NCBI GenBank assembly: GCA_002682825.1
Contig: NOKP01000001.1
Location: 2,510,387 to 2,574,386 of the forward strand
Reading direction: 5' to 3'
Length of the DNA: 64,000 nt
Source of the DNA: Neonectria sp. B-13
Lineage: Eukaryota > Ascomycota > Sordariomycetes > Hypocreales > Nectriaceae
In this document: piece by piece, positions 37,301 to 47,921 of the stretch
Layout: each line of letters opens with the position of its first letter
Numbering within the stretch: position 1 is the stretch's first letter
Notes under the pieces: model-generated
The model's input: the letters and a program-made list of their open reading frames with translations, nothing else
What the model was told of the DNA's origin: nothing
Database searches by the model: none
Made by a program: the position numbers and the translations under genes

Positions 37301-37888
37301 TTCCCTCTCAAGAGTGCTCGGGAGAAAGAGAGGTTCAATGAAGAACTGGGCAAAACGATCAAGGGCCTCGCGCAAAGGCGAAGGGTTGCTGTCCGAGGGG
37401 TCCTCGTCATTGGCCGGCTTCGCGGCGACATCAAAGAAGTAGTTGGTGGACGTCGGGCCGGTGTAGGCATTGGAGCTTCCCGAGTGAGCGGACAGATACT
37501 GGCCGTACTCGTTCTCAATCGGGAATTTCTTGGTGCCCATAAAGAGGAGCTACCAGGGTCGGCGGGGTCAGTGAAAGGCTCGAAAGACTGGGGATTGCAG
37601 AGAACCATGGCAGGACCAGGAGTGGCTTACATGTTCAACGGCATGAGCCATACCGGGGATGCCCGACTCATCACTGAAGTTTCCAACATTGACGTCGAGG
37701 GCGGCACTGGCCTTGTCCGTCTCGGGATCGTGGACTAGGAGAGCCTCGAGTTCGTTGTCTAGGCGAATGACTCGATAGTCACGGTCGTCGAGCAAGGGCT
37801 TCTCCAGGCGGTCTGTGAGCATGGTCACAGGGGCCTCGGGCCCGCCAGAAGTGGCGGGGACCTCTTCCTCATGTTGTGAGTGAGGCAT
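34360..37888 (-). CDS. STE23: Insulysin/Ste23-type M16 zinc metalloprotease
   Basis: A peptide-degrading zinc protease; the yeast relative Ste23 also processes a-factor. Four exons are inferred: 37631-37888, 36695-37549, 35000-36638 and 34360-34943, with introns of 81, 56 and 56 bp. They give 1111 residues, slightly longer than human insulysin. The inverted zinc motif HxxEH is HAVEH at residues 82-86. The third ligand is Glu176 in AVDSENKKN, preceded by FPIENEYGQYLSAHSGSSNAYT. Four M16 repeats follow, including the substrate-binding RTKEQLGYIVFSG. The first intron falls directly after the last His codon of HxxEH. A small acidic insertion (NDEDPSDSNPS) lies between the motif and Glu176. Start: the ATG giving PHSQHEEE; upstream codons in this frame are not protein-like. 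Confidence 0.95.
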
Positions 37889-38703
37889 GGTGCAATGGCA
37901 ATGAGGGACAAAAACGGCCAGGCCACGACACCGACACGGCACAGGAGATCCGGATTCCGAGAGAGAGAGGCCGTATCGGGCGATTGTTGGCGGATTGGGA
38001 AGACCGGTACCTGAGGCGCTCGTAGCAAGGTGAAGGTGTGTTGGCAGATGCAGTGGCCGTGGGGTGGACAAACGCAAATACACTGATCCGAGCCCGGCGA
38101 GTGTGCGGGTCCAAAAGATGGCAGGCAAGCAATAGGCAGGTAGGTAAGGTAAGTAAGTAGGTTGGAGGTATGTACGAGAGTGGAAGGGAGAGGCCAAGAG
38201 GGGGTTGGCTGCTAGAGTACCTAGCCGCGGAGGGAAGAGAGAAGGACACGGCGGTAAGAATGAAGCTAGATGTATGAAGCTGCTGAAGCTGAAGGATGCA
38301 AGAAGAAGCACGAAGTCCGAATACTGTGGATGACAACGGATGGTACAGTGAACAAGCCCTGCAGTGCCAGAGTTGGAGCCGCTGGGGAGCCTTTGGAACC
38401 CTGTCGTAACCCTTTGAAGCCTACGCAGCCTGTCAGTCAGGCCAACCTGTAAGGGTAATGGAACAGTCCATTGGAGGGGCGGCAGAGGGCGCCTCAAGTG
38501 GAGGCGCCGGATCAAGAACCACAGTGCGTCGAGTGCGAGAAGCCAGCCGGGTCTGTGCGAGCGGAGCGATCACCCTAAGGTAGTGGAGCCGCTATTGGGA
38601 CAAGTGTCCAATGTCCCGACGGCCTGGGCAGGGTGGGTGATGTGGGAGGGTTGGAGGGGTACCTTGGGTGCACCGTGTCGCTGGCAATCCGCGTGCTGGG
38701 CTC

Positions 38704-38754
38704 TCTGCACTCTGCACTCTGCACTCTGCACTCCTCTGCACTCTGCACTCTGCA
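38704..38754. repeat. ACTCTGC heptamer array (copy 2)
   Basis: About seven tandem copies of ACTCTGC, the reverse complement of the array at 5471-5496, with one interrupting CTC. Confidence 0.85.
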
Positions 38755-39642
38755 GTTATGACAAGGGGCACGGGGGGAACCTACCAAATGAGAGAAGATG
38801 CAGAGGGAAAGGGGAGACGAGGGAGGGCCCGCAAACCCCAGCTCGTTAAAATATTGTGGGTGACGACCGTAGATGGAACGTTCCCGTCCTTGCCGTTGAG
38901 TTTTTGGAGGCTTTTGGGGGCGTGAGATAGGGAGTGGCCGCGGTTTGTGAGCGTGTGGAAGTGTAGCTTTACTAATGGAGCCCTGTATTCGTACTTACAG
39001 TAGGTACTTAAGGGAAGTGCCTACTTAGGTAGACACCTTGTTGGTGTCGGGGCAGGCGATGACGAACGGGCGGACTTCAACTCGCAATGGACAACGGGTT
39101 GCCCAGCCTTTCTGTGACCTTCTGTGGACTCGGCTGTTAGTTATGTTATGGCTGGTCTGCTGCTGGTGGACACCCGGGGAGTCAGGGGGGGGCAAGCTTC
39201 GCGGTGGATCGTCCGTCAATGCCCTGAGGCTTCTTTGTCGCTGACGAGCCAAGTACCGGGAGGTAGCTCACCTCTCAGATGGAATTGTTCTACACCAACT
39301 ACAGTCTTTGTGGGGTTTGTAGCCCTGACGGCGGCGGCGGCACAGGTTAGGCACCTCGGCAGGTACGAATTCCTTACGCAGCGACGTAATACAGGCTGAG
39401 ATCTGGTGAGTACGAGGTTTGCAGTTGCAGTGCGTTTAGCTCTGTCGTACAAGATGCCCGAGTCTATAGACACCTGTTCTCAGACTTGGGGCTGAACAGC
39501 CTGGGTTTGTGTCCTTCAGCTGTCGTCTCCCCAAACGGGACGGGAGGGTCGCACGAGACGGTGATGGGTCGAACTAGAGATGATTCGTACGTTAAGCGTA
39601 GCTGAAAAGAAGTCAGTGTCTGGCTGCCCCTTGAAAGGAGGT

Positions 39643-39688
39643 GGCGGTGATGGCGATGGCGATGGCGATGACGATGACGATGGCGATG
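39643..39688. repeat. GGCGAT/GACGAT hexamer microsatellite
   Basis: Seven or eight tandem hexamers. Confidence 0.8.
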
Positions 39689-39913
39689 CAACAGGACGAT
39701 GGATGATGATTGCTTTGCTCGAAACTCTTTACTGCACCTCCGCAGGACTTTCGCGGGACCAACTTGGACCTACTTGGACCTAGGGTGTTGCAGGGAGGGC
39801 TCAGCTCCACAAGGTCGCCTCAATTGAGACCAGAACCTGAGGTGCTAGCAGAGTGCTGTTATCAGCGCCGGAAGAGTCTGAGAAGAGGCAAGGCAAGGGC
39901 TGACAAGATGATG

Positions 39914-39927
39914 CCCCCCCCCCCCCC
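39914..39927. repeat. Poly-C tract
   Basis: Fourteen consecutive C. Its exact length is unreliable in most sequencing methods. Confidence 0.85.
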
Positions 39928-42711
39928 GGGGTCATCATACTCGGGACAAAGGCACAAGGCATGTACGAGTAGTGTTAGACAGCGGCGTATTGTTTCTTCC
40001 ACCACCCAGATTGCGCGACGACGATGGCCCTGTGGCCCCGGGGCGAAGCGGGATCCATATGCCTATCTCCTCCTCTCACCGTCAGTGTGGCGTCCTCGCG
40101 CCTCGCAAGCCTTCCTGTGCAGCCGATGACGGGACGAGACGAGCCAGCCCGTTTGCGGACGAGGGCCGTGAGGGCCTTGAGGGCCACCGCAAAGCTAGGA
40201 CAGTCCGCCCCGTGCATGCGTAGCAGCTCCATCCATTGCAACTTGCCGGCACCGTTGCGGGCGGCAGCGCAGGGAACAGCCCAGAGGCGTAGAGACAGAA
40301 GTAGACGGGCCGTTGGGCGAGTGAGGCGGAAGTAGGGGTCTTCGGGTCCCCGGGCGGCCGCAGTCCGTCCCCAGCATCCGTGCGAAGCGGACCGGAAGAA
40401 CGGGAGGAGACGGCGGGCGGCCATAATGGTACGTCCGCACCCACGGAGGAATAGGGCTCGGGGGCGGGGGGGCAACACGCGAGAAAGAAGGAAACTGAGA
40501 AATTACACTCACTCGTTGATGCTGTCGGTCCTCCTCTCGGGTTGTAAACGAAATGGCCAACTTGGACACTCGGTATGTCGTCTGGTCGTCTTAGTGTCGT
40601 TCCTTTCTGGAGCGAGATGAGATAGGACAAGCTGAGCACCTTGTCGGCTTGGTGGGACTCCACAGTCGACTTCCGGGACGTTAAGAAAGGCTTGATCTGC
40701 TCGGAAATCCCGGTAAGATTCTTCTTCTGTCTTGTTGGTGGCGGCACAAGATTCTGGGTCGGCGATGCTGCGCCCACGTACTCTCTCTCTCTCTGCAGAC
40801 GCCTTCTTAGCCTTGCTCGTACGAAACAACGATGGCGTCAATTCGAGATCCTTGCGTCCACACCATGCAAGGGAGCTGGGCCGGTATGTGGACCTTGTCG
40901 AGCTATGTGGTCAAATATCTGGGATATGACAGCGGTAGGTTGTAACTTGTAACGTGGCTGAGATGAGGACGGAAGAAGTCGATGAGGATCAAAGAAGGAA
41001 AACCATCCCTGGCGCTTGTTTCGGGGCCAATTTATACTCGATACCAATTGTACCAATTCACGTACAGATATCGTGATTCAAAGTCCAACTTCGACAAGGA
41101 CGATACTGTTCCGCAATTCGCCTTACCTGGACATTGCAGTGAATCCCAATGCCTTCAAGGGGGTATCAGGCGAGAGGAGGAGAGTGGATGTTGTAGATCG
41201 CGGCATCGCCCCATGCACACTGCCGCGGCGTTCTCTCATCCCCATGTCTCCATGTTTCCATGTTTTCATGTTTCCACGACCATCCACCCCGGATCATGGA
41301 TGTGCGTCCCTGGTGCTGGCCCTTGCACAGTGACAGGCTGCCCCAGTCACCATGATTATTACTACGTCCGTGGTAACTACCTACTAATTATTATGGTACC
41401 TTACCATAGTACATGTGTGGTACGGTATCCAAGCTCTCTCCACCTCTAGACCAAAAGCCCACAACCTGGCAAGCCTGGATGCTCCTGGGAAGCCCTCACG
41501 AGTCAGGATTGGGTATGCTTGGCCGGTTGGCCCGGGACGCTCCCGAGTTTCATCTGAAGTCCGTATCCATGGACCGCCGAGGGGACATCGTTGACAGCCT
41601 CATCCATATTCCCGAGTTGCCCAGTCGGAACCTTTGCGGAGAATTGAACCAGGACTACCTGCGTTAGTGCCTCTAATTAGCGATCGCATCCAAGGAGTGA
41701 TGCGCGCGGTCGAGACCGTTCAACCCTTGTGCCATTGATTCTTCAGAGTCAGTCAGAGGCTGTGAGATCATCTGACGATGTCCACCCAGTGTAACGGCAT
41801 AATCAGGCTTGAAGAAGTGTACGTGACTCGCGCCGCGCTACGGTCCCCGCTCCGGATAGCTCTAATTAGTCGAAAGAATGTTTCCTTCGTGTGTTAAACG
41901 GGAGTCTTCCGGTATTCATGCAATTCCGCAATCACCACTCGTAGCAAGAAATAAGGCGAATGTGCTACTATGAGATACAGGGCCCTCTGAATGGAGCACA
42001 TGATCCAACCGTTCTGCGATCGCTTCCGGCGGCTTTGTTCTTGCGTCCGGGATCTGATCCTTGCCGCTTGCACATTCTCGCTTGTGGGTGATAGTTGGAG
42101 TTACTTCTGTCGTCCCCCGGGAGCTATTGGTAGGTGGTATGGGCATGGCCGAAATTGGTATATCGTGCGATCCATACTTAATTCTTCGCCCCGGCATACA
42201 CCTCGTAAAGGGTGCAGGGTCTCTTCGTAGTCGATGTTACTAAAGCTGTCACACACGCCAACCTCACATATGGAACTTGAAAACGGCAAGGCCTAGCATT
42301 CAGAGCGAGTGTGCTTTCATCCTGACTTGATCTATGTATTTTTAATTATATGGCATGGGGGTAAATCACTCAGTGATAGTGGTGGTGGCGTTCCTTCGCC
42401 TGCAGATTCGAGTATCTGATACTCATGTGCACTGCGACGCATTCAACTATGTTAACCGCCTAGCTCTGCCATTATATCACCGAGTGTGAACGCGAGGGAA
42501 GTGATATGTCTCGGTTCATCACTAAACTCGGGGATACTCTGCACGTTGATCGGTGAATATTGCAGCCAATCATTCTGTCCAACGCTAGGCGCGAGCAGGG
42601 CAGCGGGATGGAAACAAGTACGCTCATCACGTCCGAAGTGGCCTGTCGTCTTTCTGTTGTGATGAAAAGGGGAGAATCAAGAGAGATCTCAGTGCCCTAG
42701 CTAGGTTCGTA

Positions 42712-43584
42712 CTACCTCTTCGATCGCCCGCTCGAAGCTCCAGAGCTGGGACAATCTACGGCTTTATGGCCGGCCTGATGGCATTTGTAGCATGTCATGG
42801 ATTTGCCATTGGTTGATGAGAATTGGCTTCCGCCCCCAGAAGAAATCGAGGTCAGTTTGCTAAGCTTCACTTCTTTCTTCTTTCTCTTCTCGCGAAACTC
42901 CTTTGCTTTGGCAGACTCTAGGCTCTGGCGGGGTTGTGACCTAGAACGTGAGCGACTTCGCGCGGGCTGAGAGTGCGGGCTGTCACTGGATGGCTTTCGC
43001 TTGCGTCCCGGAGTGGGCTCATCTGATGCGTTCGAGTCTGCATCACTCGAATCGTCCGACTCATCGGCTGGTTTCTGGGTGCTTGGGTTCTGCGGGAGGT
43101 CAGTCAGCGCTCGGGTTGTGGCAACCTGGACGTCCAGTGGTTCACATGCCTCCTTCTTTTTACTCTTAAAGTTATGCGTCGATGTTCGTCCAATTGCTGG
43201 CACGTCTTCATTCTCGCCTGACTCGTTAGATGAATCAATGTCACCATACCCGACGTAAACAACATTGAGCGGTGCCTTGGCAGTGCCGGGGGCTTTTGAA
43301 CCAGTCCAGGAGTTGTTGAGCACCCAATGTGTGTCGGCGCTAACATGCTGTTCCAGTGCCGCCTGGCGCTTAGCTTCTTGGTCATCCAGAGCAGCCTTAA
43401 TGGTTGCTTGGTCGATGTTCAAGCTGATTCGGCCTTCCGAGGGCGAATGTCCCAGTTTGCGCTTCTTCGCAGAATGTGATTCTGACTCTGGCGAACCGGC
43501 TGACGATGCTGAAGCAGCAGCCCTCTGCATGAATTTCATCGTGAGGAGTCTCGAGGAGACTCCCCGTGGCGTTTCGGGTGCCAT
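42712..43584 (-). CDS. Mpp6-like nuclear exosome cofactor with C-terminal CCHC zinc knuckle
   Basis: A single-exon gene of 290 residues. Residues 11-21 read SRLLTMKFMQR, the hallmark N-terminal motif of M-phase phosphoprotein 6, which docks on the nuclear exosome. A second short Mpp6-like patch, DTHWVLNNSW, lies at about 84-93. The middle is disordered, with acidic and Ser-rich parts and an Arg-Ser dipeptide run (RSRSRSRSQPR). A basic stretch (EFREKRKKKEVKL) precedes one zinc knuckle, CYKCHQAGHKAVDC, with ligands Cys265, Cys268, His273 and Cys278. The family role is to help the exosome and the Mtr4 helicase degrade or trim nuclear RNA. The zinc knuckle is not present in human MPP6, so RNA binding through it is inference. 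The gene is divergent from NDUFS6, 405 bp away. Confidence 0.8.
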   Translation of the reverse strand: MAPETPRGVSSRLLTMKFMQRAAASASSAGSPESESHSAKKRKLGHSPSEGRISLNIDQATIKAALDDQEAKRQAALEQHVSADTHWVLNNSWTGSKAPGTAKAPLNVVYVGYGDIDSSNESGENEDVPAIGRTSTHNFKSKKKEACEPLDVQVATTRALTDLPQNPSTQKPADESDDSSDADSNASDEPTPGRKRKPSSDSPHSQPARSRSRSRSQPRQSLESAKAKEFREKRKKKEVKLSKLTSISSGGGSQFSSTNGKSMTCYKCHQAGHKAVDCPSSGASSGRSKR

Positions 43585-43989
43585 GATTGAGGTTGGAAAT
43601 CGGAAACGGGGTGATCGATCGTGGGAAAGTTGGAGTGTAGTCGGTGGACTGGATTAAGGTCTGGATCGCGTCGTAGAATGGTGTGGGAAAGACGTATTCG
43701 GCAGTGACAACCGGCACAGGGATTGTCGCGTAGTATTAAACACCCTAATGCCCGTGACAAACTCCTAAAATTCGACAGTTGGGGCGTTGAGGTTGGGTAT
43801 CGTTTAAATGTTACCTGAGCAAGCTGGTCGCCTCATGGCTGCCCGTTGATGTAGAAATTATTCCGGGTCGGATAAACGGGTCTCCCGGGCTCAGACATCT
43901 CCAGCTTGAATGCCTCACGACACTCCAACTGCCACCTCGAGCCGACACCTTCGAATCGATCCGCATACCCGGTTTCCGTCGCATTTGCA
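43585..43989. promoter_or_regulatory. Bidirectional promoter, Mpp6-like / NDUFS6
   Basis: 405 bp separate the two start codons, so both promoters must share this DNA. No specific element is claimed. Confidence 0.55.
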
Positions 43990-44593
43990 ATGGCCACGTC
44001 TCAATTGAGGGCAATTGGTGCCTTTGCGCGCAACGCGCGCCTGTCCCAGCGTGCCTTCACCACATCCGCCCGGCAACTCGAGGCCGCTGTTACCAAGCCC
44101 GCGACCGAGACGGCCCCCGCCGCCGCCGACGAGTCCAAGCCCGTGGAGATCAACCAGGCCCCTAACCGTACGGGCGTCTGGTCCCGAAGCCAGCGGCCTC
44201 GCTCAGTGGCCATGACCGGCCCTCGCTTCGAGCAGACCGACTTCGGCGTTCAGGTATGGCAGCGGTCGGGAGACCAGGAAAACACGCGGCTAACCACCTA
44301 ACAGCCTCAACCTAAATCGGCTATGGAGTTGATTCACAAGCAGCCTGTGCGGTGGACCCATGAGCGCGTCGTTGTCTGCGATGGCGGCGGTGGCCCTAGT
44401 GGTCATCCCAGGATCTTCATCAACACTGACAAGGCCGAGATTGCCTCCTGCAACTACTGTGGCATTCCCTATGTACGCTGCCTCGTATCTACTGCGTGCA
44501 TGTTCAGTTCTGGAACTAACGATTCACAAGGCCAACGAGCACCACCGAGAGCACCTCGAAGCCCTCCCCGAGACCTCTTTCCCTCTGCAATAA
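43990..44593 (+). CDS. NDUFS6: NADH:ubiquinone oxidoreductase zinc subunit (NDUFS6)
   Basis: An accessory subunit of mitochondrial complex I that binds zinc near the N-module and is needed late in assembly. Three exons are inferred: 43990-44253, 44305-44472 and 44531-44593, with introns of 51 and 58 bp, giving 164 residues. The N-terminus (ATSQLRAIGAFARNARLSQ) is Arg/Ala/Ser-rich without acids, as in a mitochondrial presequence. The zinc ligands are Cys113, His122, Cys137 and Cys140 in VVVCDGGGGPSGHP and ASCNYCG. The ending ANEHHREHLEALP is conserved in fungal homologues as I know them. All four ligands are present, so the protein should be functional. Confidence 0.92.
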
Positions 44594-45519
44594 CCGACTC
44601 AACCGCCTTGAGCTGGAACGATGGGGAGCTCATCAGGAAAGCTCGGCGTGTTAGTCCTGAGACTTGAAACACCATGTACTCTGTTACAGCTTAGAAGTGT
44701 TTGCGGATCACGTATATATTACCCGAATTCACAAAAAATCACACAGCAAACGTAAGCTCGCACTGAGATGTGATCTCAACAGAACGATCCATGACTTGAT
44801 TCGGTAACTCTCGGGTTGGGACCATTTCGCAAAATGAAGACATAAATGATTCAGAACAATTGGGGGTTTCCACATCATGAGAGATTACTGGTCACTGATC
44901 CCATCATCATTGTGAGCTTGCAGCTTCATCCACATATTCATCCCACCGAGGAAAACGAACGTTATTGATAATTATGTGGAATGATTCATGGGGGTAAATA
45001 GACGTGGCCCCGTTTAGCTATCGGTTCCTTCCCGCACTCAACTGTGATATACGACAGAATGTGAAATCCAGCTCACCTCCGCAGCCCTTCAACTTTGCTG
45101 TCTAGCTCGTCCAGCTTTGTTGCACCGAGAGTGGTGTCGAAGTTGTGAGCCTGTTTATATTTGCTACGTCATACGAACGGCTACTAACATTTAGACATAT
45201 CGTGAGGACCTCGGCAATTCGGCCCTGCGCATAATGGCAAGCTGAGCAATAGTGGTGTGAAGTGCTCTTTGATCAACACTACTAGCCAAATCACATATTG
45301 TGGACGCCTTTGGTGCAAAGCAATCTGCACAAGCAGACCGCGACGTAGAACCATGACGACCATTTGGGAAGATGAGATGTAAGCAGTGAGGCGGAAAGCC
45401 CAATTGCAAAATCGCAAACTGGGCTGAGAAGTAAATAAGACCAAACTGAAAATCTTGCCATGATCTACCCGCCAACGCCAAACACCATTAACCTGTCTCC
45501 AATCGTGTTGCCCCACAGA
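44594..45519. other. Convergent 3' intergenic region
   Basis: AT-richer DNA between the 3' ends of NDUFS6 and the cleavage factor gene. It should contain both poly(A) regions. No gene is supported. Confidence 0.6.
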
Positions 45520-46364
<845 letters not shown>

Positions 46365-47921
46365 GGTGCGGGTGGGCGAGGTTGGCTAGAAAATGGGGTT
46401 TTGCAGATAAGGCCTTACCGCGACACGCGTGAGGGAAATTGGGTGGAGGAGTAAGGATCTGTCGTGAGAACTGAAGCTGCGACGAAGGTATCTTGACGAG
46501 GAGGTAGACGCAGCTTGAGCTCTGGGGACAACAATTTCGGGCATTACCTGCGCCGGGTGCTCGGAACGGAAGGCGGTGTGAGCCACTAAGACGGTGCTCG
46601 GGCCGGCCCAAAGAGTTGTGAGCATGCTTTCAATGATTTAATAGTTTGATGACAAGATGGGCTAGAAAAGAAAATCGAGATGCAATGATTAGAACAACGA
46701 GAAGATTTCCATCCTTGGGCAAAGCAAAATACTGCTTGAATCAAACGAGTTGTATGGGGGAGATTTTCGTTGTGATGGTTTTACCTTCATTACGATTGAG
46801 CCAAGTCCTGCGCCGCAATTCCTTGATTAGCGTTGTACGATGTCTGTATCAAATATTGAAATCAATTGCTGCCACTCACCCCGAAGGAATTGTCAGGAAT
46901 GGCCTGTAAGAGATTTGGGCATTAGGCATTTGTATGCCACGTACAAGCAAAGGCTGTATTACCACATGTCGAGCATACCGTGGGCCCCATGTCATCGTGA
47001 TGGCGCGATAGTAGCCTGGCAGGGCATTAACACAGCGCAGCACTGGTTATCTGGCGGCATGGTAGGCAGCGAATGAACGTGTTGGAAATCAGAGCTCGGT
47101 GAGACGGTGTAAGCCCACACGTATTCGTACTTCGTACAGTAGAATCAGCGTATGCCTAGACGACCTGGTAAGGATCCCCGTATTCCCGATAACCGTCTGA
47201 TACCATGTCTCATCGTTGACGTCGCCGATGACGCGGGCGGTGTATCAAGCTAACAAACCATCTTACCGACGACGGGGATGCTTTCCCAGCCATCCAGCCA
47301 TCCAACCATCCAACCATCAACCGTCCAATTGAGGTGCACATGCACATGATTAGAAGCCCAGTAACCTTTTTTCCCGCCTTGCAGCCTTCTTGCTCCGCAA
47401 CCGGCGATCCGAAAGCCCAGGCACATGTCACTTTACGCTCGAGACTGGCGATGCATTGTGGGATGCCACCCGGAGGCTTATTCGCAGGCGACGATGTTAG
47501 GGCCCAGTAGCAGGCACATCCCAACCTCCAATGCACCGATCGCCTCACCAAGTCACCTGCTTCCCTCCACGGCTCCATTCAGGTCACGGGTGCCCTGGCA
47601 AACAGTGCATAGTCAGCCGCTAAATCACAGGCTCACGGACAAGTTCCCCGCCACCGGCTTGCCTGGGCCTTGAAGTACAGCGCTATCAAATCTGGCACCT
47701 CCACCTCCACCACCAACCATCTCATCCACATCCGCATCCGCATCCGCACCCACATCCACATCCCATTTCCTCTCCCACGCGGGCCAGCCAATTCCATTAT
47801 CCATAACCTTGGTCGTCCCGAGAATTCAAGCACACATTTCCCGAACCCACACGCCTTGCGTCATGCGCATACCGAGAACATTGCGATTGTCCACTCCGGT
47901 TGCAGGAACCTGTTAGGCGAC
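46365..47921. other. Divergent intergenic region
   Basis: About 1.5 kb between the starts of CFIm25 and the unknown 614-residue gene. A CATCCG/CATCCA hexamer run lies at 47724-47764, in the presumed leader of the latter. No coding sequence is supported. Confidence 0.55.

Larger units (their letters stand above)
37889..42711. other. Gene-free intergenic region
   Basis: About 4.8 kb between the metalloprotease start and the 3' end of the Mpp6-like gene. Open frames up to 231 codons show no domain, and none links by splice signals to another. Simple repeats lie at 38704-38754, 39643-39688 and 39914-39927. The left 500 bp should hold the metalloprotease promoter; the last kilobase is AT-richer. 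Confidence 0.55.

Noticed and set aside
47670..47921. Upstream in-frame extension of the 614-residue gene
   Set aside because: It translates the CATCCG microsatellite into His/Ile/Arg repeats; the ATG at 47922 begins a normal-looking protein.
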